64,000 nucleotides of DNA. Source: Pseudomonas sp. R5-89-07. GTDB taxonomy: Bacteria > Pseudomonadota > Gammaproteobacteria > Pseudomonadales > Pseudomonadaceae. The notes below the pieces were generated by a model. That model worked only from the letters and a program-made list of their open reading frames with translations, was not told the DNA's origin and did not search any database. The DNA is taken from positions 2,728,001 to 2,792,000 of the forward strand of contig NZ_CP027727.1 in NCBI RefSeq assembly GCF_003851685.1. The letters run 5' to 3'. Below, in pieces: positions 34,271 through 43,266 of this stretch (within the stretch, counting starts at the first letter, position 1; each line of letters starts with the position of its first letter). The translations under genes and the position numbers were made by a program.

Positions 34271-35548
34271 ATGCTGCGACTGTATCTGCGCTTGTATCTG
34301 ATCCTCGCGCTTGGCCTGGCCGGTGCGATCTGGCTGGTCAACTATGGCCTGGACGCGTATATGCCCGAGTCCAACGAAACCTATAACCGCGAGGCCCTGC
34401 GTGGCCCGGCGTGGGCGTTGGTGGAGCAATTGCGGCCGGTGCAGGGAGAGGCGCGCCAGGCGCGCCTGGATGAGCTGCAACCGCATTACGGGCTGCGCTT
34501 GCAGTTGGTGCAGCGCGACAGCCAGCACTTGAGCGAGCGCGAACAGGCACTCCTGGCAAGCGGCCAAGTGGTGGTGCGCGAGGACTTCATGAAGTTCCTC
34601 GCGCCCATCGACGATGGCCCGCAATTGCTCCAGATCCAATTGCCGGAAGAGCCGAAATGGCTGTACCTGTGGGCCTATGGCTTCCTCGGCGTGAGCCTGG
34701 CCATCGTGCTGTATTTTTGGGTGCGCCCACACTGGCGCGACCTGGAGCACATCCGCCTGGCGGCGCAGCGCTTTGGCGACAACGACCTCGGCTCGCGCAT
34801 CCTGTTGCCGCGTCGCTCCACCGTGCGTGCGCTGGCCGGGCATTTCAACCAGATGGCCGAGCGCATCGAAAGCCTGATCGCCAACCAGCGCGAACTGACC
34901 AACGCGGTGTCCCACGAACTGCGCACGCCCATTGCGCGCTTGTCCTTCGAGCTTGACCAACTCAAGCAGCAGGCCGACCCGCGTGAAAGCCGCGCACTGA
35001 TCGCTGATATGTACGCTGACCTTGGCGAGCTGGAGGAAATGGTCTCCGAACTGCTGACCTACGCCAGCCTGGAACGCGGCGCGACCCAGGTCACCCGTGA
35101 AAGTATCGAGGCCCACAGTTGGCTGGACAGTGTGATCGGCAGCGTGGCGCTGGAGGCCGAGGCTGCGGGGGTGCAGTTGTCGTTGCGCACCTGTGAGGTC
35201 GATATCATCCGCATCGAGCCGCGCTTCATGGCGCGCGCGGTGATCAACCTGCTGCGCAATGCCATTCGTTATGCCGAGCGTCGGGTTGAAGTGTCGTTGA
35301 TCAAGTTTGGCAGCGGTTATGAACTGCGGGTTAACGATGATGGCCCTGGCATTCCATTGGAAGGCCGCGGCAAGATCTTCGAGCCCTTCATGCGTCTGGA
35401 TGCCAGCCGCGACCGCCGTACCGGAGGCTTCGGCCTGGGCCTGGCGTTGGTCCAGCGCGTCAGCCAGTGGCATGGCGGGCAAGTGCAAGTGCTGGATTCG
35501 GAGTGGGGCGGGGCGTCGTTTCGGATGACCTGGGCGTACGCCGAGTAA
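34271..35548 (+). CDS. Sensor histidine kinase (RstB-like)
   Basis: This 425-residue inner-membrane kinase has a first helix (about residues 5-24), a periplasmic sensor of roughly 110 residues, and a second helix (LYLWAYGFLGVSLAIVLYFW). HAMP, then HisKA (AVSHELRTPIARL), N box (NLLRNAIRYA), G1 (DDGPGIP) and G2 (GGFGLGLAL) follow. It is translationally coupled to the response regulator. All catalytic boxes are present. Confidence 0.92.
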   Translation: MLRLYLRLYLILALGLAGAIWLVNYGLDAYMPESNETYNREALRGPAWALVEQLRPVQGEARQARLDELQPHYGLRLQLVQRDSQHLSEREQALLASGQVVVREDFMKFLAPIDDGPQLLQIQLPEEPKWLYLWAYGFLGVSLAIVLYFWVRPHWRDLEHIRLAAQRFGDNDLGSRILLPRRSTVRALAGHFNQMAERIESLIANQRELTNAVSHELRTPIARLSFELDQLKQQADPRESRALIADMYADLGELEEMVSELLTYASLERGATQVTRESIEAHSWLDSVIGSVALEAEAAGVQLSLRTCEVDIIRIEPRFMARAVINLLRNAIRYAERRVEVSLIKFGSGYELRVNDDGPGIPLEGRGKIFEPFMRLDASRDRRTGGFGLGLALVQRVSQWHGGQVQVLDSEWGGASFRMTWAYAE

Positions 35549-35581
35549 TGTGGGAGGGGCAAGCCCAATGCGAACACCCTA

Positions 35582-35679
35582 CCTGTGGCGAGGGAGCTTG
35601 CTCCCGCTGGGCCGCGCAGCGGCCCCAAACAATAGGCCTGCTGCGCAGTCCAGCGCGAGCTTGCTCCCTCGCCACAGGT
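35582..35679. repeat. REP pair, CTGTGGCGAGGGAGC type
   Basis: Arms CCTGTGGCGAGGGAGCTTGC and GCTTGCTCCCTCGCCACAGG face each other between the convergent kinase and mipA genes. A half REP (GTGGGAGGGGCAAGCCC) precedes it at about 35550. Confidence 0.9.
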
Positions 35680-35705
35680 TAGTTCTCGCTTTTGCTGCTT
35701 CCTAG

Positions 35706-36497
35706 CTAGAACGAATACTCCAGCGCACCCATCACCGACGCCTGCAACCGCTGCTCCACAATCGGGCTCTTGCCTGCCTTGTCCGCCAGATACTGCACAT
35801 CCAGTAACGTCGAAAAGCGCGTGTTTTCGTTGATCGGCACGCTCCACGCCAGGCTCATGCCATTGCTGACATTGCCGCCGGCGGCGTTGTATGCCTTGAA
35901 GCGGCTTCGGGTGGCCTGGCCGGCGGTGACGCCGTACCAGGTTTGCAGGTAATCACGGTCGCCGAAGTGGCTGCTGAGGGCGGCATCGACGCTGCCGTAG
36001 CGGCCTTCATACAGGTGGGTGCCCAGGCTCAGTTCCAGGTGGGTATAGGCTTTGCCGGTGTCCTTGTGTTCATCTTCCTCAAGTGCGTGCTCCAGAGTGG
36101 CGCCGACAATCACGCCGCCCAGGGTGTAGGCGGCACTTATGCCCACTTGCGGGCGTGTTTTGATCTCGCCCATGCCTTTGAGGCGTTTGGAACCGGCGCC
36201 CATGCTCTGGTTTTTATCCTTGCGTGAGTCGCTTGCGCCCACATACGTGCTGAAGCTCAAGGCGTTGCCTTCATAGCCCCAGCCCAGGCCGGTGTCAGTG
36301 TCGAGAAAAATGCCCCAGGGGCTGATGACCTTGCCGCCCACCACCGGCGCGGTCATGCGTTCGTCGCTGCCGCTGTAGCGCGGCGCGTTGCCCACGCCGG
36401 CCTTGACGCTGTATTGCCAGTCTTCGGCGATGGCCGTGTCGGCGGCGGCGAGCAGGCACAGGGAGGTGAGTGACAGGCACAGGTTTTTTGAGCGCAT
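35706..36497 (-). CDS. mipA: MipA/OmpV family outer-membrane protein
   Basis: This 263-residue protein has a signal peptide (cut after about residue 24, DTAIA-EDW), many alternating beta strands and a terminal aromatic (EYSF) typical of outer-membrane barrels. It shows the MipA start pattern AGVGNAPRYSGSDE. MipA scaffolds lytic transglycosylases and penicillin-binding proteins. It follows the serine-hydrolase-like gene by 17 bp in the same operon. The RstAB-like pair converges on it from the other side. Confidence 0.88.
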   Translation of the reverse strand: MRSKNLCLSLTSLCLLAAADTAIAEDWQYSVKAGVGNAPRYSGSDERMTAPVVGGKVISPWGIFLDTDTGLGWGYEGNALSFSTYVGASDSRKDKNQSMGAGSKRLKGMGEIKTRPQVGISAAYTLGGVIVGATLEHALEEDEHKDTGKAYTHLELSLGTHLYEGRYGSVDAALSSHFGDRDYLQTWYGVTAGQATRSRFKAYNAAGGNVSNGMSLAWSVPINENTRFSTLLDVQYLADKAGKSPIVEQRLQASVMGALEYSF

Positions 36498-36514
36498 CAG
36501 GCGGTTCTTCCAGT

Positions 36515-38338
36515 TTAGAAATTCAAGCGGTTGAGGGGCGATTGCATACGTTTGAAGGCGTAGCCCGAAGCGCTCAGGCCATTGATCTGGCGGCTGACGG
36601 TGTCGCCCAGGCCATAGCCGCTGCCGGCTACGACCGCATGGGCGTTATCGACGGGCAGCAGGATGTAGTCGGTCAGCGGTTCATCGTGCAAGTGGCCGCG
36701 CACCACCAGGAAGCCTTCCTCCACGCGCACGCTGATGCCGCTCAGCGGCGCACCGGGATCAGGGGTGTTGACCATCTGGTAAGTGCCGACGGTGTCCGCC
36801 CACGCCAGTGGCAAAGGCGGCGGCTCGATGCGTTCGCCAACGGCAAGGCGTTGGCCGTGGCTGCGGGCGGTGAGTATCTGGCGGCCCTGAACCCTGACCA
36901 CGTCCAGTTGCACGCGACCCAGTTCGCCAAGGTCTTTGAACCAGAAGCCGAGCATTCTCTTTTGCGCGCGCAGCCAGCCTTGATCGTCGCGCAGCAATTC
37001 GAAGTCGCACCCGGCCAGTTCGCCGGACAGGCGCCCGTGATCATCCTTGATCCGGAACACGCCCCAGGAGGTTGCGTAAAATCCGGCCAGGCGCTTGCGG
37101 TCGACGGCGGCTGGCACCTGGCGCAGCTTGAGGCCGTGGCTCGGCGCCTGGCAATCGCCGCCACAGGCCGACTTGCCGGTCTGCGCCTGGAGCATCAGGC
37201 GCAGGACGTCGGTGGACAACGTCACCACCATGTCTTCGGCATTGCTGTCGTTGGCCATGATGATCACGGCCAGTTGCTCATCCGGCAGGACGCTCAACTG
37301 CGCGGCGAAGTCATCACCGCCACCGCTGTGCTGATAGGCACGTATGCCCGGACCCACCGGCTCATCACCGCACGGCGCCAGAAACCAGCCCAAGCCCATC
37401 TGGCAGTCGAAATCCAGCGCATTGCCGGTGTTCTGCTGGGTGAACATTTGCTCGATCGAAGCGCTGTCCATTACCCGGTTGCCTTTGTAGACGCCGTTGG
37501 CGAACAGCATGCGTACGTAGTGGCTGAGGTCTTTGGGGCTGGCCCAAAGGCTCCCGGCGGCGAGGTCACGTACCTGCGCGTCGTTGCTGGCCTTGCCCGC
37601 TTCGTAGCCCCGGGCGCGGTAGTTCATTTGCGCACCGGTGCCGACGAAGCTCGACTGGTTCATTTCCAGCGGCTTGAGCAGGCTGCTCTGCAGGTGTGCC
37701 TCGAAGCTTTTGCCGCTGCTGCGCTCGATGGCTGCCCCCACCAGGGCGTAGCCCAGATTGGAGTACGCCACCTGGGAACCCGGCGGGCTGCTCAGCCACA
37801 CGCCCGAGACGCGCTGCGGCATCTGGCCCATGGCGTAAGTGCTGTGCAGGTCACGCAAATGCTCGCTGGGCAAGCCGGATTGATGGCTGAGCAAACGGCG
37901 CAAGGTAATCGCCCGATCTGCCTCGTCCTGGTCGCGATGAAACCGCGAACGCACATGGAACTCGCGCAAGGTGTGCTGAAGCGGCGCATCCAGGGCCAGG
38001 CGCTGTTGCTCCACCAGTTGCAATGTCGCCGTGGCGGTGAGCAGCGTGGAGATGCCGCCGGCGCGGAAGGCCGTGTTGGGCGTCACCGGCACGCCCCGCG
38101 CCTTGTCAGCCAGGCCGAAGCCACTGGCCCAGATCAGCTCCTGACCATTGACCAGGGCAATCGACAAGCCCGCCACCTCATCGCGGGCCATTTCACGCGG
38201 AATACGGCTTTGCAGGTAGCGGACGATCGCGGCGTAATCGCCTTTCTCGATCGATGGCGGGGCGGGCGATTGCCCCTGGCAACCGATCGTGCCCAACAGG
38301 CAACCCAGCAGCGGTATACCGCGTAGCGTGCGAAACAT
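36515..38338 (-). CDS. Serine hydrolase (beta-lactamase/PBP fold) lipoprotein with degenerate SxxK
   Basis: This 607-residue protein has an N-terminal lipoprotein-like signal (LLGTIGC, Cys near residue 20). A beta-lactamase-fold domain (about residues 35-370) and a C-terminal lipocalin-like beta domain (about 400-600) follow. The YxN motif (YSNLGY) and the HxG-type HSGGGDDF are present. The catalytic SxxK position, however, reads G95-I-S-T98, so both the nucleophile and the lysine are lost. It may be a non-catalytic peptidoglycan or peptide-binding protein. It lies upstream of mipA and downstream of ampC. ATG 38338 is preferred to a GTG at 38347. Confidence 0.82.
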   Translation of the reverse strand: MFRTLRGIPLLGCLLGTIGCQGQSPAPPSIEKGDYAAIVRYLQSRIPREMARDEVAGLSIALVNGQELIWASGFGLADKARGVPVTPNTAFRAGGISTLLTATATLQLVEQQRLALDAPLQHTLREFHVRSRFHRDQDEADRAITLRRLLSHQSGLPSEHLRDLHSTYAMGQMPQRVSGVWLSSPPGSQVAYSNLGYALVGAAIERSSGKSFEAHLQSSLLKPLEMNQSSFVGTGAQMNYRARGYEAGKASNDAQVRDLAAGSLWASPKDLSHYVRMLFANGVYKGNRVMDSASIEQMFTQQNTGNALDFDCQMGLGWFLAPCGDEPVGPGIRAYQHSGGGDDFAAQLSVLPDEQLAVIIMANDSNAEDMVVTLSTDVLRLMLQAQTGKSACGGDCQAPSHGLKLRQVPAAVDRKRLAGFYATSWGVFRIKDDHGRLSGELAGCDFELLRDDQGWLRAQKRMLGFWFKDLGELGRVQLDVVRVQGRQILTARSHGQRLAVGERIEPPPLPLAWADTVGTYQMVNTPDPGAPLSGISVRVEEGFLVVRGHLHDEPLTDYILLPVDNAHAVVAGSGYGLGDTVSRQINGLSASGYAFKRMQSPLNRLNF

Positions 38339-38468
38339 GACGAGCACTCGGAGGGTGGCTTGGAGGCTCGAATGCTAAGGCCGTGGCGGCGCACAATCTT
38401 TGAGTGCTTTGTCGGGAAACTGTCAAAGACTGTTAACGCTGGCGAGTGCGGGTGCCAGGCAATCGTCG

Positions 38469-39623
38469 TTATTTATCCATGGCACTGAGGATCGCGTGGG
38501 CGAGCTTCACCCGTTCGGCGTTCGGGTAGTTCTTGTTGGCCAGGATCACCACGCCGATGTCCCTGCTCGGTACATACGCCACGTAGGCGCCGAAACCCGT
38601 GGTGGAACCGGTCTTGTTATAAAGCACATTGGCCGGCTGCGCCTGGGCCGGTTTCAGCCAGCTGACCGTGTGCGGCTCCATCGCCATCGGCGTTGAGTTG
38701 CCGTCGAGCAACGCTTGCAGGGAGATGGGGTAGGGGTAGCGTTCCCAGCCCAGGCCCTGGGTCATGCCGTCAACGGTGTAGTAGCCGGTGTGGGTGGTGG
38801 CGATCGCCTGCTGCAGCGGTTGGCTCAGGGTTTCGGGGTGCATGTTCAGCATCACGTAGCGCGCCAGGTCCTGGGTGCTGGTCTTGATGCCATAGGCTTC
38901 GCTGTCGAGTGCGCCTGCGCCCACGCGCACGGGTTTTTCCTGCTTGTCGTAGCCCTGTGCATAGCGGCTGAGCTTGCCTGTGGGTACGTTGAGGTGGGTG
39001 TCCTTCAAGCCCAGCGCCGGTAGCAGGGTTTGCTCCATGGCGAAGTTGAACGGCTGGCCCAGGCTTTTGGCCGCGAGGTAGCCGAACAGGCCGATGCTCG
39101 GGTTGGAGTAGAGGCGTCGCGTGCCGGGGGCATCGGTGGGTTGCCAGTGCTTGTAGTAATCGAGCATGGTCGCGGGGCTGTCGGCCGCTTCGGGAAATTG
39201 CAGCGGCAGACCGCCCGGGGTGTAGGTCGCCAGTTGCAACAGGCTGATGTGATCGAATGCGCTACCGCCCAGTTCGGGCCAGTGCTGGCTGGCACTGTCC
39301 GACAGCTTCAGCTTGCCGCTGGCCAAGGCATAGCCGCCGAGCGTCGAGGTGAAGGTCTTGGTCACTGAGCCGACTTCGAACAGGGTGTCTTCAGTGACGG
39401 GCTGTTTGCTCTCTTTGGACGCGATGCCGTAGTTAAAGTATTGCGCCTGTCCGTTCTTGACCACGGCCACCGACAGCCCCGCGATGCCCTGTTGCTGCAT
39501 CAGAGGTCCGACGCGGCCGTCGACGATCTTGTGCAGGTCGGCGGCGGCCAGGCACGGGCCCGAAACCAGTAATAAGGCGCCAATCAGGACGTTTCTTAGG
39601 TTTGGATAGGATTCTTCCTGCAT
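38469..39623 (-). CDS. ampC: Class C beta-lactamase AmpC
   Basis: AmpC hydrolyses cephalosporins in the periplasm. The 384-residue protein has a Sec signal (LIGALLLVSGPCLAAA) and all three class C motifs: SVTK (Ser86, Lys89), YSN in RLYSNPS and KTG in NKTGSTTGF. Divergent ampR is 132 bp away, the standard inducible arrangement controlled by muropeptides. It is a chromosomal, species-type enzyme rather than an acquired one, as no mobile sequence is close. Confidence 0.95.
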   Translation of the reverse strand: MQEESYPNLRNVLIGALLLVSGPCLAAADLHKIVDGRVGPLMQQQGIAGLSVAVVKNGQAQYFNYGIASKESKQPVTEDTLFEVGSVTKTFTSTLGGYALASGKLKLSDSASQHWPELGGSAFDHISLLQLATYTPGGLPLQFPEAADSPATMLDYYKHWQPTDAPGTRRLYSNPSIGLFGYLAAKSLGQPFNFAMEQTLLPALGLKDTHLNVPTGKLSRYAQGYDKQEKPVRVGAGALDSEAYGIKTSTQDLARYVMLNMHPETLSQPLQQAIATTHTGYYTVDGMTQGLGWERYPYPISLQALLDGNSTPMAMEPHTVSWLKPAQAQPANVLYNKTGSTTGFGAYVAYVPSRDIGVVILANKNYPNAERVKLAHAILSAMDK

Positions 39624-39755
39624 ATTATTTTCGCTTCCATCTAACGGGTTGACTGAGACTGAGAGCCTGCGCGGGCGCCGCCAATCTAAGCGTTAACCGG
39701 GAGAGGTACAAACGATGATATCTTGCGCGAGCCATTAGAAAAGCTAGGGTCAAGC

Positions 39756-40622
39756 ATGTTGCGCTCCCATCTGCCTCTCAATGCCCTGCGCGCCTTCGAG
39801 GCCTCCGCCCGGCACCTGAGCTTCACCCGGGCTGCCATTGAGTTATGTGTGACCCAGGCGGCGGTCAGTCATCAGGTCAAAAGCCTGGAGGCGCAACTCA
39901 ATGTCACACTTTTCAAACGTCTGCCACGCGGGTTGATGCTCACCCGTGAAGGCGAAACCCTGTTGCCGGTGCTGCGCGAATCGTTCGACCGCATAGCGCA
40001 TACCCTGGGCCAGTTCGAGGCCGGGCACTACCGCGAAGTGCTGGCGGTCGGCGTTGTCGGTACCTTTGCCGTGGGCTGGCTGCTGCCGCGCCTGGCGGAC
40101 TTCCAGAACCGCTACCCGTTTATCGACCTGCGCCTGTCCACTCATAACAACCGCGTCGATGTCGCCGCCGAAGGCCTGGATTACGCAATCCGCTTTGGTG
40201 CCGGCGCCTGGCATGGCACCGAGGCCTGCCAATTGCTGGAAGCACCGCTCAGCGTGCTCTGCGTGCCGCACCTTGCCGCGCAGTTGCACACGCCGGCCGA
40301 TCTGTTGAAACACACGTTGCTGCGCTCTTACCGCGCCGATGAATGGAGCCTGTGGTTCCAGGCCGCTGGGCTGCCGGCAGACACCCTGGTGCCGCGCAGC
40401 ATTGTGTTCGATTCGTCGTTGGCGATGATGGAAGCGGCGCTGCAAGGCATCGGCGTGGCGCTGGCGCCGGCGATGATGTTTTCGCGGCAACTGGAGAGTG
40501 ATGTGATCCGCCAGCCGTTCGAGGTGGGGATTACCACCGGCAGCTACTGGCTGACGCGCTTGCAGTCACGGGCCGAGACGCCGGCGATGCTGGCGTTCAA
40601 GGCGTGGTTGCAAGCCAGTTGA
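39756..40622 (+). CDS. ampR: LysR-type regulator AmpR
   Basis: This 288-residue protein has the AmpR-like N-terminus LPLNALRAFEASARHLSFTR with helix-turn-helix ELCVTQAAVSHQVKSLE and a LysR effector domain that senses muropeptides. It is divergent from ampC with a 132-bp shared control region, where AmpR should bind. ATG 39756 is chosen over an in-frame start at 39723. Confidence 0.93.
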   Translation: MLRSHLPLNALRAFEASARHLSFTRAAIELCVTQAAVSHQVKSLEAQLNVTLFKRLPRGLMLTREGETLLPVLRESFDRIAHTLGQFEAGHYREVLAVGVVGTFAVGWLLPRLADFQNRYPFIDLRLSTHNNRVDVAAEGLDYAIRFGAGAWHGTEACQLLEAPLSVLCVPHLAAQLHTPADLLKHTLLRSYRADEWSLWFQAAGLPADTLVPRSIVFDSSLAMMEAALQGIGVALAPAMMFSRQLESDVIRQPFEVGITTGSYWLTRLQSRAETPAMLAFKAWLQAS

Positions 40623-40658
40623 TGTGGGGCAAGCCTAGCTAAGAAGCAGCAGAGGTAA

Positions 40659-40756
40659 CCTGTGGCGAGGGAGCGTGCTCCCGCTTGACTGCGCAGCAGT
40701 CCCATTGTTTGGGGCCGCTTCGCGGCCCAGCGGGAGCAAGCTCCCTCGCCACGGGT
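40659..40756. repeat. REP pair, CTGTGGCGAGGGAGC type
   Basis: Arms CCTGTGGCGAGGGAGCGTGC and GCAAGCTCCCTCGCCACGGG face each other between convergent ampR and the hydrolase gene. A degenerate half REP (CATCGGGGCATGCCCCCTCC) follows near 40781. Confidence 0.88.
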
Positions 40757-40815
40757 ACGATGTTCGCCTTGACTGACTGGCATCGGGGCATGCCCCCTCC
40801 ACCGTTTGATTGTGT

Positions 40816-41703
40816 CTAGGCGAGGTACTTGCGAAACCATCCCAGGGTTCGCTCCCAGGCCAGGTTCGCCGCCGCTTCGTCGTAGCGTGGCGTTGAATCG
40901 TTGTGAAAGCCGTGGTTGGCACCCTTGTAGATAAACGCCTCGTAGGTCGTACCCGCAGCCTTCAGCGCCTGCTCATACGCCGGCCAGCCTTCATTGATGC
41001 GCGTGTCCAGTTCACCGTAATGCAGCATGATCGGCGCCTTGATACGCGGCACATCCTTGGCCTCGGGCTGGCGCCCATAGAACGACACGGCCGCGCCCAA
41101 TTCGGGGTAGGCCACTGCCGCCGCATTGGTCACGCCGCCGCCATAGCAGAAACCGGTGATGCCGACTTTGCCGGTGCTGCTGTCGTGGTGCATCAGCCAC
41201 TCGATGGCGGCGAAGAAGTCGTTCATCAGCTTGGTCGGGTCGACGGTCTGTTGCAGGGCCACGCCTTTTTCATCGTTGCCGGGGTAGCCGCCCACCGAGG
41301 TCAGGCCGTCCGGTGCCAGGGCAATAAAGCCAGCCTTGGCCAGGCGCCGCGCAACGTCTTCGATATACGGGTTGAGGCCACGGTTTTCGTGCACCACCAT
41401 CACCGCGGGTAATTTGCCGGCGGCCTTGGCCGGACGCACCAGGTAGCCGCGCACCGTGCCGTTGCCCTTGGGCGACGGGTAGGTGATGTAGTCGGCGACG
41501 ATATCGGGATCGGTGAATTTCACCTGTTCGGCGAGCGCGTAGTTGGGGCTCAGGGCGGCGAGCAGCGCCGAGGCGGTCAGGCCGCCGAAGGTGAATAGCG
41601 CAGCGCGGTCGAGAAATTCGCGGCGGTTGAGCTTGCCGTGGGCGTAGCCGTCGTAGAGTTCCAGCAGTTCGGGGGCAAAGTCTTTGGCGGTGAGACGAGT
41701 CAT
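40816..41703 (-). CDS. Dienelactone hydrolase family protein with Tat signal
   Basis: This 295-residue alpha/beta hydrolase has the DLH nucleophile cysteine in GFCYGGG, Asp in GELDTRI and His in NHGFHND. The N-terminus carries a twin-arginine motif (NRREFLDRA) and a hydrophobic stretch up to ALA-EQV, so it is probably exported folded by the Tat system. Substrates are likely lactones or esters but not identifiable. It lies 43 bp downstream of the thioesterase gene on the same strand. Confidence 0.9.
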   Translation of the reverse strand: MTRLTAKDFAPELLELYDGYAHGKLNRREFLDRAALFTFGGLTASALLAALSPNYALAEQVKFTDPDIVADYITYPSPKGNGTVRGYLVRPAKAAGKLPAVMVVHENRGLNPYIEDVARRLAKAGFIALAPDGLTSVGGYPGNDEKGVALQQTVDPTKLMNDFFAAIEWLMHHDSSTGKVGITGFCYGGGVTNAAAVAYPELGAAVSFYGRQPEAKDVPRIKAPIMLHYGELDTRINEGWPAYEQALKAAGTTYEAFIYKGANHGFHNDSTPRYDEAAANLAWERTLGWFRKYLA

Positions 41704-41746
41704 CGGTGCAGTCCTCGATCAGCGGTTGCGTCAATGGAGTTAAGGG

Positions 41747-42241
41747 TCAGTCCGTGCGGCCATGGGCGGCGGCGGCCAGTTGGCCGGTGTCGACCCGCAC
41801 GAACACCGAGTCGCCGACAGCCGTGAGCACCTCGCCGGCATAGACCTCGCAGATCACCCGCGTCTTGCGCGCCACCTCGCCCTCGACCCGGGCGCGCAGG
41901 GTCAGCGTGACGCCCATGGGGGTCGGCTTGATGAACTTGATGCCCAGATTACCGGTCACGCAGTCGATGCGCGGCAGGCTGCCGGGTTCACGCTGTGCGG
42001 CACGGTAGTGGTAGGCCATGGCTGTCCAGTTGGAATGGCAGTCCACCAGCATGGCGATCAGGCCGCCGTAGACCAGGTCCGGCCAGCCGCTGTATTTGGA
42101 CTGCGGCAGATGTTCGGCGACGACGTGCACGCCATCGTCGTGCCAGCGGCTGTGGATATGCAGGCCGTCGGGGTTGCTGGCGCCGCAGCCGTAACAGATG
42201 CCTTCGGGTGCGGTGATTTCCTGAAGCGAAGCGCTGTGCAT
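41747..42241 (-). CDS. PaaI-type hotdog thioesterase
   Basis: This 164-residue single hotdog domain has the PaaI pattern GICYGCGASNPDGLHI at the start and VYGGLIAMLVDCHSNWTA as the helix segment. It probably cleaves acyl-CoA thioesters. ATG 42241 is preceded by AAGGA at good distance. An upstream in-frame ATG (42271) lacks a site. Confidence 0.87.
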   Translation of the reverse strand: MHSASLQEITAPEGICYGCGASNPDGLHIHSRWHDDGVHVVAEHLPQSKYSGWPDLVYGGLIAMLVDCHSNWTAMAYHYRAAQREPGSLPRIDCVTGNLGIKFIKPTPMGVTLTLRARVEGEVARKTRVICEVYAGEVLTAVGDSVFVRVDTGQLAAAAHGRTD

Positions 42242-42300
42242 GCAAAGTCCTTGTGGGAGCAGGGGCGACATTTCTGTTTAGCAGGCCTTGGGCTGTGACG

Positions 42301-43191
42301 CTAGCGCGCGAACCGCTTCGCACCGGCCACGCAGCCGATCACCGCCACCGTGACCAGCAGCATGCCGAGGCTGACCTGCTCATGCAGCAGGCCCGCTGCC
42401 AGTGCCAGCCCGAAGAACGGTTGCAGCAACTGCAACTGGCCGACCGCGGCGATGCCACCCTGGGCCAGGCCGCGATACCAGAACACAAAGCCGATCAACA
42501 TGCTGAACAGCGCGACATAGCCCAGGCTCAGCCAGGCCGGCAGGCTGATGCCACTGAACGACGTGGGCGCCAGCAGCAGGCTCAACGGCGCGACGATCGG
42601 CAGCGACACCACCAAGGCCCAGCAAATCACCTGCCAGCCGCCCAGGCTGCGTGACAGCTTGGCGCCTTCGGCATAGCCCAGGCCGCACACCAGCACTGCC
42701 AACAGCATCAGCACGTCGCCGGCGGGCGCGGCGCTCAGGCCCTGGGCGAAGGCGTAACCCATCACCAGGGCACTGCCCGCCAGCGAGAACAACCAGAACA
42801 CCGCACGCGGGCGCTCGCCGCCGCGCAGCACACCGAAGATTGCCGTCGCCAGCGGCAGCAGGCCGATAAACACAATGGAGTGCGCGGAGGTCACGTATTG
42901 CAGCGCCAGCGCAGTCAGCAACGGAAAGCCGATCACCACGCCGAGTGCAACGATGACCAAAGGCGCCCATTGCGGGCGGGTGGGGCGTTTTTCCTTGAAC
43001 AATCGCAACAGGCACAGGCCCAGGATGGCCGCCAGCGTGGCGCGAAGCATGGTGAGAAATACCGGGTCGAACTCCATCACCGCCACGCGCGTGGCCGGCA
43101 ACGAACCGCTGAAAATGAGCACGCCGATAAAGCCGTTGATCCAGCCCTGGGTGCTGCTGTCCAAGGTGCCGAGCGGGGAGGAGCGTTCCAT
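42301..43191 (-). CDS. EamA/DMT-family transporter
   Basis: This 296-residue protein has ten predicted membrane helices and two EamA repeats, the drug/metabolite exporter layout. It is divergent from a MocR regulator, with the regulator operator-like palindrome (43247-43266) in the 74-bp gap. The regulator therefore probably controls this transporter. The substrate is likely an amino acid or small amine, by inference from similar pairs. Confidence 0.88.
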   Translation of the reverse strand: MERSSPLGTLDSSTQGWINGFIGVLIFSGSLPATRVAVMEFDPVFLTMLRATLAAILGLCLLRLFKEKRPTRPQWAPLVIVALGVVIGFPLLTALALQYVTSAHSIVFIGLLPLATAIFGVLRGGERPRAVFWLFSLAGSALVMGYAFAQGLSAAPAGDVLMLLAVLVCGLGYAEGAKLSRSLGGWQVICWALVVSLPIVAPLSLLLAPTSFSGISLPAWLSLGYVALFSMLIGFVFWYRGLAQGGIAAVGQLQLLQPFFGLALAAGLLHEQVSLGMLLVTVAVIGCVAGAKRFAR

Positions 43192-43246
43192 GGGGGGCGT
43201 CCGAAAAAGGGAAGTTGCGTGAAGGCCATCCTAGGGTTGAAGATTG

Positions 43247-43266
43247 TGACAATCAAAAAATTGTCA
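43247..43266. promoter_or_regulatory. Perfect inverted repeat at the MocR start codon
   Basis: TGACAAT-CAAAAA-ATTGTCA is a perfect 7-bp palindrome with a 6-bp centre. It touches the ATG of the MocR gene and lies 56 bp from the divergent transporter start. Autoregulation is likely. Confidence 0.65.

Noticed and set aside
36470..38326. 618-codon plus-strand frame opposite the serine-hydrolase-like gene
   Set aside because: Composition is typical of a shadow frame, and the minus strand has signal sequence and family motifs.
39624..39755. AmpR binding box in the ampC/ampR gap
   Set aside because: Such a site is expected, but I could not align a convincing LysR-type motif by eye, so no feature is given.
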